Notes under the pieces: model-generated | Told to the model about the DNA's origin: nothing | The model's database searches: none | The model's input: the letters and a program-made list of their open reading frames with translations, nothing else | Origin: Apus apus | Taxonomy: Eukaryota; Chordata; Aves; Apodiformes; Apodidae | Direction of reading: 5' to 3' | DNA length: 64,000 nt | Assembly: GCF_020740795.1 (NCBI RefSeq) | Contig: NC_067312.1 | Coordinates: 40,942,905 to 41,006,904 of the forward strand | Part shown: positions 26,881-37,509 of the stretch, piece after piece | Numbering within the stretch: the stretch's first letter is position 1 | Layout of the letters: the number at the start of each line of letters is the position of its first letter | Position numbers and translations under genes: made by a program

Positions 26881-29131
26881 AGCGCCATGTCTCCTTGTGT
26901 TTGCAGTTGATGATTACCTAGAATTCAAGATGACTGACCAATTCAAGAGCTGGCATTTGAGTGTGAGCTCTGGGATTATTCACCAACTCTGGACTAAGAT
27001 CAGTAAACGACTCTTGAATTGTGAGGTGGAGAGAACAAAGTGGGAGGCATGTGATGTTGGAAGACTACTGGTTTAGATAAAGTGGGGGTAGCAGAATAAA
27101 AGGCATCGCTTTGTGTGTTATTGAATCACATATGCCTTTTATTGGTCTTTCATGTCAGTATAGTCGTGAGCATGCTCACTGAATTCCTGTATTGCTTTTG
27201 AACACTTGGTTTGAACAGTCTTTTTGTTTTGATGGTACAAGTGTAAATTAACTTTGCTCTAAAAAATAATTATTTGCAAATGGTTTTAAATTACTCATTT
27301 TAACTCAAAATTTTTAATCAATTTGACAAAGCAAAATGATAATGTGATATAAAGGAAGAAGTTGAGCACACTTCAGCTTATAGTGAAATTTTTTGGCAAA
27401 ACCATGGATGCCATTTCGTTGGCAGTAACTGTTGTATTCTTATGACAGAAGAGAAATTTCACTCACTGTCTGGTTACCTTGTCTCTTACTTTTGGGTAAG
27501 TAAATTTGTCAAATACTGCTGATGTGTTGGGGACTGCGAAATGTTAAAGAAAATCTTCTGATTGGTGGCCTCTGCCTTTGGGTAAGAGTTTCATTGATGA
27601 AACAGCATAGATTGTGAAATAAACAGGAGTAAATTAAAATATAAACTATCAGTAACACTAATATAACCAAAACCTTCAAAAATACCTACAGTTAGGGTAC
27701 AAAACTACTATTTTTATTTCCTAAGCAATGATCAGACCCATTGCCATACCTTCACAGTGACTTCTACTGGGTGGGTAGCTTTCATTGCACTGAGGACAAG
27801 GCTGTGACAGGGAAGTGATAGAGATAACAAGTAGTTTCTGTATAATAGTCTACCTTTTTACAGTTATTTCCACGATGACTATTTATTAGAATCTTCACAG
27901 TAATTAATTTGACTTGACCTGACAGTATGCCTTACTGAGACCTTGCTTTAAAGACATAAGACTCCTCATCTGTCAGAAGGTGGCAGGTCTTGAGAATATA
28001 ATCCATAGCACCCAAAAAAGGCTGCTGTCAACTGAAGGGGGAAGGGTGAGGTGAGGGAGTGATTTTTGCCAAGCTTTACCAAGACGCTAAAACATTGAAT
28101 CTAACTAGCATGAACACTTCAAACAATGTGTTTCAGTTGCATGTTACAAACTAAGAGACACTATATGTTAAGTAAAATTTTACTGCAATTCAAGAAAAGG
28201 TAAAGCTTGACCTAAATTCTACCATGAGCCCTTGAGTTATGTTTCCTTTGTGATACAATTGATAATTATCAGTAACTGTTGTCAACTGGTAGCAACCGTT
28301 ACAAACTGTCTTGTGGTAAAACACTGCCATCTTTTGCATAGGAGGAAATCAAGTCTGTGAGAAAGCACAGTAAGTGCATCTAGGTTTATAGTTAGGGTAG
28401 ATGTTTTATTGCATCTTCAACAATAAAAGGAATATCATACTTGTTGGCTTAATAGCGTACTAAAATGTTCCTGGTTTTGTGCCCTTCCCATAGTACCACT
28501 TATTGCCCTGTTTCTTCTCCCTCTTCAAAATTCATTATTCAGAAGCACCATCTACCTCTTCTTTCAGAAGTCATCTTTTAGCTTTCATTACTTGTATTTG
28601 AGCACTTGTTTTGAGCACTTGTATTTGAAATCTGCTGCTTGCATTTTGGACCAGAAAAAGGGCATGTGTGCCTCAAGCTTGTCTCTATTTTCCTACTTTA
28701 TTCTTTTCCCCTACATTGGACCAAATGATCTGATAGGTTTCTCTACAAAACTGCTTTGCTTGATTATCAAACTATTGCTAGAGAAAGTAACTGCTGCTAA
28801 AAGAAAAACCTGGAAATCATGGAAGAGTGAACTGGTAGATGCCGTTTAAAAGGTTTAAAATGTGTACATTCAAATCAAATGCTGTGACAGTACAGCTGGG
28901 AATGTGAGAGCAAGAGGGCTAGTTTTGTAAAGGAAGTGGTTGAATTCTCTTGGTTTTATGTTTTTGAAGTTGAGCTATATGGTACTGTGGCAAAAGTTTA
29001 CAAACTAGTAAATTGCAACAATTCTGTCCAGCTAAGTACACAAACCTGGTTCTGTCCTGAGAAAAATAAATAAATTCAGGTAGAGCTAATGAAGATTTTC
29101 CCAGGAGTCTTGTAACCTTTTCTAAATAAGC
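26881..29131. other. Intergenic sequence between UBQLN1 and the 29-kb CR1
   Basis: It is AT-rich with no supported gene. It contains a further AATAAA at 27095-27100 and a small tandem repeat at 28590-28630. Confidence 0.7.
28590..28630 (+). repeat. Three-copy tandem repeat of a 13-14 base unit
   Basis: The units are ACTTGTATTTGAGC, ACTTGTTTTGAGC and ACTTGTATTTGAAA, head to tail. It is a small local duplication with no known role. Confidence 0.8.
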
Positions 29132-30213
29132 AAGGAGGAGCTTTTGACACTGTCTCCCATAGAATCTTCACTGGGAAATGGAGGGAGTGTGGGCTAGAAG
29201 AGTGGACAGTGATGTGGATGGAGAGCTGGCTGTGTGACAGAACTCAGAGGGCTGTGATTAATGGGGCAGGGTCGAGTTGGAGGCCAGTAACCAGTGGTGT
29301 CCCCCAGGGGTCAGTACTCAGTTTGGTCTTGTTCAAGATACTCATCAATGACCTGGAAAAGGAGACAGAGTGTATAGTCAGCAGGTTCACTGAAGATACC
29401 GAACTGGGAGGGGTGGTGACACTCCAGAGGGCTGTGCTGCCACCCAGTGTGACCTGGACAGGCTGGAGGGCAGAGAAGAACCTAATGAGGTTCAACAAGG
29501 GCAGGTGTACAGTCCTGCACCTGTGGAAAAAGAACTCCATGCACCAATATAGGTTAGGGGTGGAGCTGCTGAAAAGCAGATCCGAGGAGAAGGATCTGGG
29601 AGTCCTGGTAGATAGTAAATGATCCATGAGCCATCAATGTGCCCTTACTGCCATGAAGGCAAATGGAATCCTGGGGTGCATAAGGAAGAGTGTGGCCAGC
29701 AGGTCAAGAGAGGACATCCTCCCCCTCTACTCTGCCCTGGTGAGGCCACATCTGAAATACTGCATCCAGTTCTGGGCTTCCCAGTTCAAGAGAGACAGCG
29801 AGCTACTGGAGAGAGTCCAGTGGAGGGCAACAAAGATGACTGGGGGATTGGAGCATCTCTGTTATGAGGAAAGGCTGAGAGAACTGGCACTGTTTAGCCT
29901 GGAGAAGGGAGATCTTATTGCCTTTAAGTATCTCAAGGGTGGGTGCAAGGTGGATGGAGCCAGACTCTTCAGTAGTTTCCAGTGACAAGGGGCAATGGGC
30001 ACAAGCTGGAATATGAGGAAAAACTTTATGGTGAGGGTGATGGAGCACTGCAACAGGCTGCCTGGGGTGGGTGTGGAGTCTCCTTGTCTGGAGATATTCA
30101 AGACCCACCTAGATGCAGTCCTGTGTCATGTGCTGTAGGGGATCTTGCTTTAGCAGGGGGGTTGGATGAGGTCATCTCTAGAGGTCCCTTCTGACTCCTG
30201 ACAATTCTGTGAT
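29132..30213 (+). mobile_element. CR1 LINE, 5'-truncated, between UBQLN1 and IDNK
   Basis: A sense-strand CR1 starts in the reverse transcriptase at GGAGCTTTTGACACTGTCTC (motif A, AFDTVSH) and runs through the GVPQGSVLS region to the thumb and 3' UTR. It ends GGGGGGTTGGATGAGGTCAT, GAGGTCCCTTCTGACTCC and ATTCTGTGATTC at about 30200-30213. The motif C position reads F-T-E-D instead of F-A-D-D, so the RT is inactive. There is at least one frame change near 29.6 kb, where the frame that reads to TGA at 29620-29622 gives way to another frame at 29626. It belongs to a different sublineage from the 37-41 kb copy. Confidence 0.9.
29209..29985 (+). pseudogene. CR1 ORF2 C-terminal remnant (RT palm and thumb)
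   Basis: Two overlapping frames cover the end of CR1 ORF2. One (to 29622) contains SGVPQGSVLSLVLFKILIND and the damaged F-T-E-D site. The next (from 29626) contains [36 protein letters not shown] and [20 protein letters not shown], the conserved CR1 C-terminus. Confidence 0.85.
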
Positions 30214-32399
30214 TCAGAATTTAGAGGGAAGGCATCCGTAAGAAGTGTTCCTGAAGATTTCACCTACACTTTCCAGTGAAAGTAATGGCTTCTTGGTTTA
30301 TACTTGTTTGTTGAGGTGGGCAAGTTCTGTGATATGTTTTTTTCAGCTGTATCTTTCCCTCTGGGATGGAGCCAACATAGAGGCAATCTCCTTTCTCTTC
30401 TGAGAGAGAAATGCATTATAATCAGATCAGCAGTCTGAAAAAAAATGGTGTAACGTTTAATATCTTAGCATGTTCATCCACTTACTGTCAGCTGTCCCTT
30501 CTTAGAAATTAGTTTCTCATGAACACTAGGTCTGCAAAAAGACCAGCTTCAGGGGCTGATAATGTCTAGGTAATGTGGAGGCTGGGAGAGAGGAGGTACT
30601 GAGGTGTCTTGTTTTAATGGAGGGTTAAGTGGGAATTAGAATCTTCAAGCACAGGGCATTAGAATGTAAGACTAAAGTATTGAACTCTAGTAGTGGAAAC
30701 TGCACCTTATCATTCACAAGATTAATAGCATATTAATTTAAATGGTTGCTTTGTTGTCCTTTCACAATCATTTGAACTGTGGAAATGCTTTGCATTGCTT
30801 GGAAGTAAAAGCAAAAGGCAAACTGTAAGGTTTAAGGGAAGGCAATATTCCTGTCATTGGAGCAAATGAGAAATCCCTGACCTAATTTGAAGCATTAACT
30901 GCCTGTTAAGTAAGAACATACTATTTTGTTTAGAAAAGACTTCCAAAACCTAAGGTGCTTTTCTTTCCTAAGAGGGAATGCTTTTTGAGTGTTGGGTACA
31001 ATTTTCTGTTAGTGCCAGACACTTCATAAGCATGCTATAAAAGGTAACAAAGCAGATCTGAAAATTTAAGTCCCACCTTTTGGGACTTAATATTATGTAA
31101 ATGTTGCCTGATATTTTTTATTTATTTAAAGGTCTGATCATCTGTTTGTGACAGGATGCAGCTGCTTTCCTGTCACTGTACAGTTTTGCAGAAGTTTCAT
31201 TGTGTCTGAAAAAAGTAAGCATAAATCTTAATTTTAAAATGGGTATATCAGAAGAGCTCTTTGTGCAATGGTGTATTGGGAAAATATGAAGACTTCATTA
31301 AAAGCAGGGGTCCCACAAGGGGGTGCCATTTATTTGATTTTTCACAGCTACTAAACTAACTTTCACCCTTCTGATGAGTCACTTGGTCTGAAGAGGTGCC
31401 TAGTCTCTGAAATTTGAAGGTGTTAAGAATCAGCTAGACCTGCCTGTCTCTTGCACTTTCCCTCTGGGTCTGAAGCTTGCACCTTGGCTCTGAAAACAAA
31501 CAGGCTCTGAATTCAGAGGAAGCATTTTTTCTAGTGCTGCTGTAGTGTGCAGCAGCAGACTACAACTCGTAACTGCCCGGTGTTCTCTCTCCATGTCACA
31601 AGCAAACATGGAAAGACCACTTCTGGGTTGGTCAGTTAATGGCTAAAATCCCAAATCTTTACAAATGCCCATGTTCGGGAAGATAACACCCATTTATGGC
31701 ACCAATCTAAGCACATTAGTTTGTTCAGTAAACCATAAAGCCCTTACTACTCATATAGAATGAGATCCAAGGCAAACATTTTTCAACAAGTGTCCAGGTA
31801 AAAATTACACCAAAGATGCTTTGAAACATGAGGTTTTCTTCTGAAGAAGTTAATCACTTATCCTAGAAATAAACAACTTGCATGACACACTAAAAATCCA
31901 TGTGCAATGGCACATGGGGATGACTCCATTCAGATGTGGCTCGAGTCTTTCTTACAGAAACGACTGCAGTTTTCATTAAAAGGCACCGCTTGTGTCAGAA
32001 GGCATAAAGAAATTTTTAAAAAACTTTAGCAATAAAAAAGGATTTTAACCTTAAATTCTGTGAGTTTGGTAACTGATTGGAGATTTGGAATTTTCTGATG
32101 TGAAAAATGTGTATTAGAAATAGTTTGATACTAAGCTTTAAAGCAGTTGTATGAATACCTATCCATAAGCATATCTTAGACTGGAGATGGGCTGAGGCGA
32201 AGACCAAAGCACCAGAAAAGGGAAGTGAAGGAGAGGGTCCAGCTGTGGAAGTTAGCTTTTCTAAAAGGAAGAAATGTCTACCAAGCCAGAAAGAAGTATC
32301 TTAGATCACTGACTGTCTTGCTCTCTGCTGCACTTCATCAGTGGGTACAGTTCATACTTGAAAGATGCAGCTTCAGAGCCAGTATGATGCCACTTACAC
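30214..32399. other. Intergenic sequence between the CR1 and the IDNK 3' end
   Basis: AT-rich, with no gene, transposon or repeat that I can support. Confidence 0.65.
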
Positions 32400-32405
32400 T
32401 TTATT
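32400..32405 (-). terminator. IDNK: Predicted poly(A) signal of IDNK
   Basis: TTTATT on the + strand is AATAAA on the IDNK strand, about 600 bases beyond the IDNK stop codon. It is the first clear consensus hexamer I see downstream of the gene, so it is proposed as the 3' end. Transcript data would be needed to confirm it. Confidence 0.45.
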
Positions 32406-33001
32406 CATAAGGCTTTCCATACAATGATATTCTGTATATTGCCTCACCACCACTACCTTTTTCTTCACATTTTTCAGGTGTTCAAGGCATACAAAAAGAG
32501 TTCATGAAAGCTCTCAAGTCACCAGTACCCTGGTGAGATTAGCAAGGACACAAACACTACCACTTGTTGAAAATCTGCCAGTAAGACAGTGGTAGGATCA
32601 AGCATGGAACTTCATCATGCCATTTCTGCCTCTTCTAGAAAAATATACAAATAAAACAAATCTATTTCATCTCTCAATAGCAGATGTGCCCATCTCCATG
32701 TTTGGCAGTAAAAATTTAAATGTGTGACTTTTGGCAGGATTTGAAAAGCAGGCTCTTCCTACAGCAGGAATTTTAACTTCATATGGTGAAATGTTGAAGA
32801 AGGTAACAGATTTTGAGAAAGTGCTCTTACAAAGTGTTTTACAAAGCCATGATAAAAATGCCAACAGCTCTTAAGATTGCAATCCATTTAATTATTGGGG
32901 AAAATAAGGGGTTTTTAAGTTGATAATGAATTTAATACTTAAAATGCAGTTTCATACCTTTGATATCCTTAAAGGAATTTTACTATGTGTAATTCAGAAA
33001 C
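32406..33001 (-). other. IDNK: IDNK 3' untranslated region (inferred)
   Basis: This is non-coding sequence between the IDNK TGA and the proposed poly(A) signal. No repeat or transposon is recognised in it. Confidence 0.45.
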
Positions 33002-33359
33002 TCACTCAAGAAAAACTTCAGCCTGAAAAATGGCACGCTCGATCTCCAGTACTATTTCAGGGAGAGATTTTTCTGGACTGATAGTAATAAAGTTTTCTGG
33101 TGCACTAGGAGGCTCCAGGGTATCAAACTGAGACTTGAGAAGTTCAGGTGCCATAAAGTGTCCTCTCCTCTTCTCCAGGCGGCCAGCAATGACATCTATA
33201 GGCCCATCCAAATGAACAAAGAGGATCTTAAGTGCTGCTTCTTCTGGCTGCACTGGCTGCCTGCTTTCCATGGCAGATGCACCACTCACTAATATATGCC
33301 TATACATCGTCTTCAGTGCAGAACAGGCCAGAATTGCATCTTCTCTAGATGAGTCTTTT
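33002..33359 (-). CDS. IDNK: IDNK exon 5 (C-terminal half)
   Basis: The acceptor is TTTTTAATAG. The exon starts [20 protein letters not shown] and includes [38 protein letters not shown] and [16 protein letters not shown], ending at TGA (33004-33002). The gluconate kinase signature lies here. Confidence 0.96.
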
Positions 33360-36300
33360 CTATTAAAAATAAATAAAATACAACCACATGTGGTATAACA
33401 AAACATCACATTAGTTCTGCTAAACAAGGGAGACAAGCCCTTGATCCTTGCAGAGGACAGCCTTTGGTGTAGTGGCATTTTTTACTAATTTTGACAGGAT
33501 TTTCCCACCAAATTTCCAATGCAGAAAAAAATGTGATTTGAAAGTGAGGTCAGGCTAGTCAACCTTCTGGTAAAATTTCAGTCTGGAGATCATCTTAATA
33601 AGCCACCACTTCTTCCTAAATTAAATTAATTTCTAGCACAAGGAAGTGTCATGGTAATTTCCTTAATTGCAAAGAACAGGAGCAACTGAATATCCATACA
33701 AACTCCCACCCAGTATCTATGAAATTCTTATACTGATCTGTCTAGAAAGTAAGTAGCTGCTGAACAGTACAGAGCAGGTATACTTCCAACATCTGTTTTC
33801 ACCATCTCAGTTTTAACAGCAATGTTAAATTTCATGTTTCCTGTAACCATATTAATTGGCAGGACTGCATATGTGCCCATTTCAAGTTAAATAAGGAATT
33901 AGATGCAGGTAAATTAATGCCTTGCACATGTATTGTTTAACAGCAAGGTTTCTTAAAATTAAGGAAGAATTAAACCATGGGGGTGTGTTGCACCAAAAAG
34001 CAAATCCAGAATTAGTTTTCTCTATGAAGAGTGACTGAAACTACTGCCTAAGAAAATACTTCCTGTAATCAAACTAAAATTGGGTATAAACCTATTGAAA
34101 ATCACGCTACATGCATCAGATTTTGGTTCACAGGGAAACAAGAACACCTACCATTCCACCTAGGCAAGCCAATGCCAGCCTCAGCTATTTTTAAGTACTA
34201 GTAATTAAACATTGGCATCAGGCTCTTTTAAAGTATACTTGATTTTGCAAAGTTTCTGGAGCTGGGCAGTGGCCTTGGGCTAGGAGGTAGTACAAAACTA
34301 CCTCCAGCATAAGATCCAGCATAAGAATCCAGATAAATTCCTCAGTTAATTATTAACCCATGCTCCAATGAGATACACTCCCCTGATGCGCACAAGGCAA
34401 GTAACAGTCACTGTGTAAAGCTGGATTAAACAGTCCCTGCTCTCCCACCCCTTCCTAGATATTCTCTAGTACGTCTCTGTCTCTCACATAATGGGGAGCC
34501 CAGAACTGGACTCAGTGCTGCAGGTGTGGCCTCAGAAGGACTGCCTCCCAGCAATACTTGGCTAATGAAGCCTGGGATATTGCTGGCCTGCCTTGCCAGA
34601 AGAGCACATTGCTGGCTCATATTCAACTTAGGTGTCCAGCAAGGCTCTTCCAGGTCCCTTTTCTGCAAAGCTGCTTTCCAGCTGGGTGCCTGTACTGGTT
34701 GTTCCTTGCCTGTGCAGGGACTCTGAAGTTCTTAAAATGCATGAGGTTCCTGTTGGCCCATTTCTACCAACTGTCAAAGTCCCTCTTGATCAGCCACTCC
34801 TCCCAGTTTGGTGTAATCTGAAAACAACTATCATTGGCAACAATTTTCCCCACACTATTATTGGGGATTTTTATTCTACTACATACATTTGCGATTTGGA
34901 ATGCAATGGGGAAAATACTTCAAGTACCTTTTTCATCTTTAGCCCAAACTCATTAAAGCTAGATGTTTTCTTACCTCCTTAGTATATCATGCAATGCACA
35001 AAGCCAGGGAATCCTGTCCTAGAAGGAAAACAAGTTAGTTCAAAATTGTTTATGAAATTTAGTTGAATCAATTGCTTCTAAAATCTAGAGCATTTGACTA
35101 AATGTGAAAATTAGCTTTAAGCTGTACAGCAAGTTCAGTTTTGATTCTCTTTCTTCCTTATTTGCTACCACTGCTTGGTGGCTAATGAGAAGTGCTAGGC
35201 ATATTAATAAGATATTTTTAGTGAGATAGTACTTTTTATGCTACAAATACCTAAAAGTATCTGATGGCAGTAATAGGTATTTATGTGTAGCATGCACCTT
35301 GTGAACCTTTGAAGGTTTACAAATGAGCTTACAAATCAGCTCTCTCTTGCTTCTATGAGACAGTTGAACTTTACAGCCTGTACATAAAGCTTTGAATCAA
35401 AATTGAGGTTTTCAGGAACAGACCTTAATTTAGTTGTCTGCAGTAACTTGTGTTGTTTTTACATCAGTAGCACTCACAGATAAGTGTAGTCATAGCCACA
35501 ATCTGGCAACACCTTTTCTCAGTAGTTAGACAATGTGAGTAATCATATTAGCTTCTGATCAGCTTCTCATTATAGTATTAAAATGTAAGTTCCCACAAAC
35601 TTTTTCATACCTATTGAGAAATAACCTATTGCTCCCATTTCTTCTTTCAAAGCTGTTGCTGGTGGATGAGCTCAACAAATGATAACACAAATAAATGCAA
35701 CATTCTTTTGTTACTGTAATTACAGAATAACTTCCTGTTGGCATTAAGGCCCTCACAATTCTGCCATTATGTATTTAACTCAAAGAAGCAGTATGTAATC
35801 TAAAGCTGCAACTCTGGATATGGATGTAGAGATTTCTCAAAAGTCCTGAATCAGCTCCAAACCACTTGTGACCTACCAAGCACACTTTGATAAACTTTTT
35901 TTTAATGCAGAATCTTTTGTGACACAAGAAGCTTTCCCCTCCTGCCAGTTGCAGACCTATAAATTCAGCTTATGCTTACAGTCATCCCACTCTTACATAA
36001 AGTACAATCCACTGTGACACCCCTTTGCTGGGGTTGCAAAGATAGACGAGTCAATGACTGTTCTTCCAAGGTTTATATACAAGGTACCTCATCATTTAGT
36101 GGTATCCCCTCAGCCATCTTCTTTTTGTTCTCGAGAGAATGATAATCATCTGCATCATAGAATGTCCATCCCAGCTAAGGAAAAACAACAACAACAAAAC
36201 AAAACACCAAAGTAAAATTATGCATCATTCAGCCACGGCATGTGAGTTAATAAGGATCCCAAAAAGTATGAAGAAGACGCCTGAGAATTACAGGCCTCTT

Positions 36301-36830
36301 ACACCACGCAACTGGTTAAGGTTTGGAAGGGACCCTAAAGATGATCAAGTCCCAACCCCCGTCGCTATTTATGTCACGATGATTAGTGAAAATCACAAAG
36401 CTTAGCAGCAGCAGCAGCAGCTGACGCGTCCCGGCGCCAAGGTAAAGTCCGCGCAGGCTGCCCCGGGCAGGCGCAGCCGCCCCGAGGGACGCGGGGCCGC
36501 CCCGCGGGCAGCAGCGCTGGCCCCGCCCGCGCACACGCGCGGCTGCGGCCGCCGGGGCGGTCCCCGCCGTGCGGGGCCGTTCCCGCCGTGCGGGGCGGCC
36601 GTACCTTCGCTGCCAGCCGCGACCCAACCGTGGTCCTGCAGGGAAGCACAAAGAGCCGGTTACAACCTCCCGGCCCTCGGGCGAGGGCCCGAGACCCCGC
36701 ACGGACGGGACCCAGCAACGCCAGAGACGCCGCCCGGGGCAGCGGCCGCGGGGCCGCCCCGCTCCGCCCGCTGCCCGCCCGCTACCTACTTCCCCGAGCC
36801 GCTCACTCCCATCACCACCACCAGCACCAT
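33002..36830 (-). CDS. IDNK: Gluconokinase (complete, five coding exons)
   Basis: IDNK transfers phosphate from ATP to D-gluconate, giving 6-phosphogluconate for the pentose phosphate route. Coding exons on the - strand are 36830-36790, 36635-36605, 36174-36088, 35018-34975 and 33359-33002. They total 561 nt, 186 residues plus TGA, against about 187 in human. All junctions obey GT-AG and the phases agree. Residues 7-14 hold the P-loop GVSGSGKT, split across exons 1 and 2. Then come [20 protein letters not shown] (exon 3), [11 protein letters not shown] (exon 4), CSALKTMYR, and the family signature GHFM...[12 protein letters not shown] (exon 5). The start ATG is in a CpG island with a GCC before it and G after it, a good Kozak context. 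The stretch after CSALKTMYR ([18 protein letters not shown]) is the most divergent part from human. The gene is convergent with UBQLN1 and on the opposite strand to FRMD3. Confidence 0.96.
34440..34860 (-). mobile_element. CR1 LINE fragment in IDNK intron 4
   Basis: The sequence is on the - strand, in the same orientation as IDNK. It matches the CR1 ORF2 C-terminal region in decayed form (GGGGAGCCCAGAACTGGACT, CAGGTGTGGCCTCA, ACTGTCAAAGTCCCTCTTGA, CCCAGTTTGGTGTAATCTGA on the + strand). A weak translation reads [20 protein letters not shown]. It is old and its edges are approximate. Confidence 0.8.
34975..35018 (-). CDS. IDNK: IDNK exon 4 (44 bases)
   Basis: This small exon encodes [15 protein letters not shown] with the last codon split. 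It is flanked by TTTTCCTTCTAG and GGAG|GTAAGA on the - strand. It is the short exon linking the DADDYH exon to the final exon. Confidence 0.95.
35019..36087 (-). other. IDNK: IDNK intron 3
   Basis: An AT-rich intron with no transposon or RNA gene recognised. Confidence 0.8.
36088..36174 (-). CDS. IDNK: IDNK exon 3
   Basis: It encodes [20 protein letters not shown] and AEGIPLNDE in 29 whole codons. The DADDYH motif and the IPLND stretch are hallmarks of the gluconate kinase family. Acceptor CCTTAG, donor GAG|GTACCT. Confidence 0.96.
36318..36361 (-). mobile_element. CR1 LINE 3' tail sliver in IDNK intron 2
   Basis: AAGGTTTGGAAGGGACCCTA, then AAGATGATCAAGTCCCAACC and CCC, is the reverse complement of the CR1 extreme 3' tail. 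Only about 44 bases remain. Confidence 0.75.
36561..36600. repeat. GC-rich direct repeat next to IDNK exon 2
   Basis: Two near-identical units (TCCCCGCCGTGCGGGGCCGT and TCCCGCCGTGCGGGGCGGCC) lie head to tail in intron 2, just past the exon 2 donor. Each unit can itself fold, with CCCCG pairing CGGGG. Confidence 0.7.
36605..36635 (-). CDS. IDNK: IDNK exon 2 (31-base microexon)
   Basis: It encodes (K)[10 protein letters not shown] and completes the P-loop Lys-Thr. Flanks on the - strand are CCCTGCAG and GAAG|GTACGG. Confidence 0.93.
36790..36830 (-). CDS. IDNK: IDNK exon 1, coding part
   Basis: It encodes [13 protein letters not shown], with the last codon completed by exon 2. The donor is GGAA|GTAGGT. 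The ATG is preceded by CTCGCC and followed by G. The upstream frame stays open with no better start, as expected in GC-rich DNA. Confidence 0.94.
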
Positions 36831-37509
36831 GGCGAGCCCCGCCGCTCCGAGCCCGTCTTGTCGCCTTGCACCGCCCGGCCCAGCCCGGCCTCCTGCGCTG
36901 CGAGGCGGGACGGCAGCCCGCGGCGGCCCCGGACAGCCCGCGGGCGCGGGAGGCGTGTGCGGCCCCGCCCGGGCGCCCGGCGCGGGGCGGTGGCTGGCGC
37001 GGCGGGGCGGGGCGCGGGGGCAGCCGCGGAGGCGCCGCCTCCCGCCCGGGCAGCCTCGGTCCGCCGCGCCCAGCGGGGCCGCGGTGCACGCCCTGCTCCC
37101 GCAGTTGCTCCGTGTGCTGGAGTGCCCTGGTCGCCCTGCCCCTCCCTGTCCGCGGCGGTTCTGCCTGCTCGGGCGTGTCTCTCCAAGGGGTCCCAGCACA
37201 GCGGGCTCGGTAGCGCGGGCGGGTGAAGCAGACTGATTTCCACCATGCGTGTTAAAGCTTTAATACCTCTTGGACGCTGTTTTACCCTTTGCTCATGAAC
37301 GTCTGCCTTTAAAATTTAATCAACCCCTTAGCCATGCGATGGCTAGCTCTGTTTTTAAGGATTGATCAGGTCACTTGTAAATGGTTGAAACGCTCCTAGA
37401 CACCAAGTCTAGGCCACTGCAAGGTCTCCCCAGAGCCTTCTCTTCTCCAGACTGAACAGCCCCAACTCTCTCAGCCTTTCTTCATAGCAGAGCTGCTCCA
37501 GCCCGTGGA

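Larger units (their letters stand above)
36420..37240 (-). promoter_or_regulatory. IDNK: CpG island and promoter region of IDNK
   Basis: A sharp rise in G+C and CpG starts at about 36420 and ends at about 37235, where AT-rich DNA resumes. It covers IDNK exons 1 and 2 and the upstream sequence. Several GC boxes occur (for example GGCGGGGCGGGGCG at about 37001). No TATA box is evident, which is usual for a broadly expressed gene. The exact start of transcription cannot be read from sequence. Confidence 0.8.

Noticed and set aside
33360-33478. In-frame extension upstream of IDNK exon 5 that would give a start codon at 33478.
   Set aside because: The conserved protein continues into exon 4 through a good TTTTTAATAG acceptor; the extension is intron sequence.
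36316-37246. Several long overlapping open frames on both strands (up to about 257 codons) in the GC-rich region.
   Set aside because: They are a by-product of few stop codons in a CpG island. Their products are Pro/Arg/Ala/Gly-rich without domains, and the real IDNK exons 1 and 2 with proper splice sites lie within.
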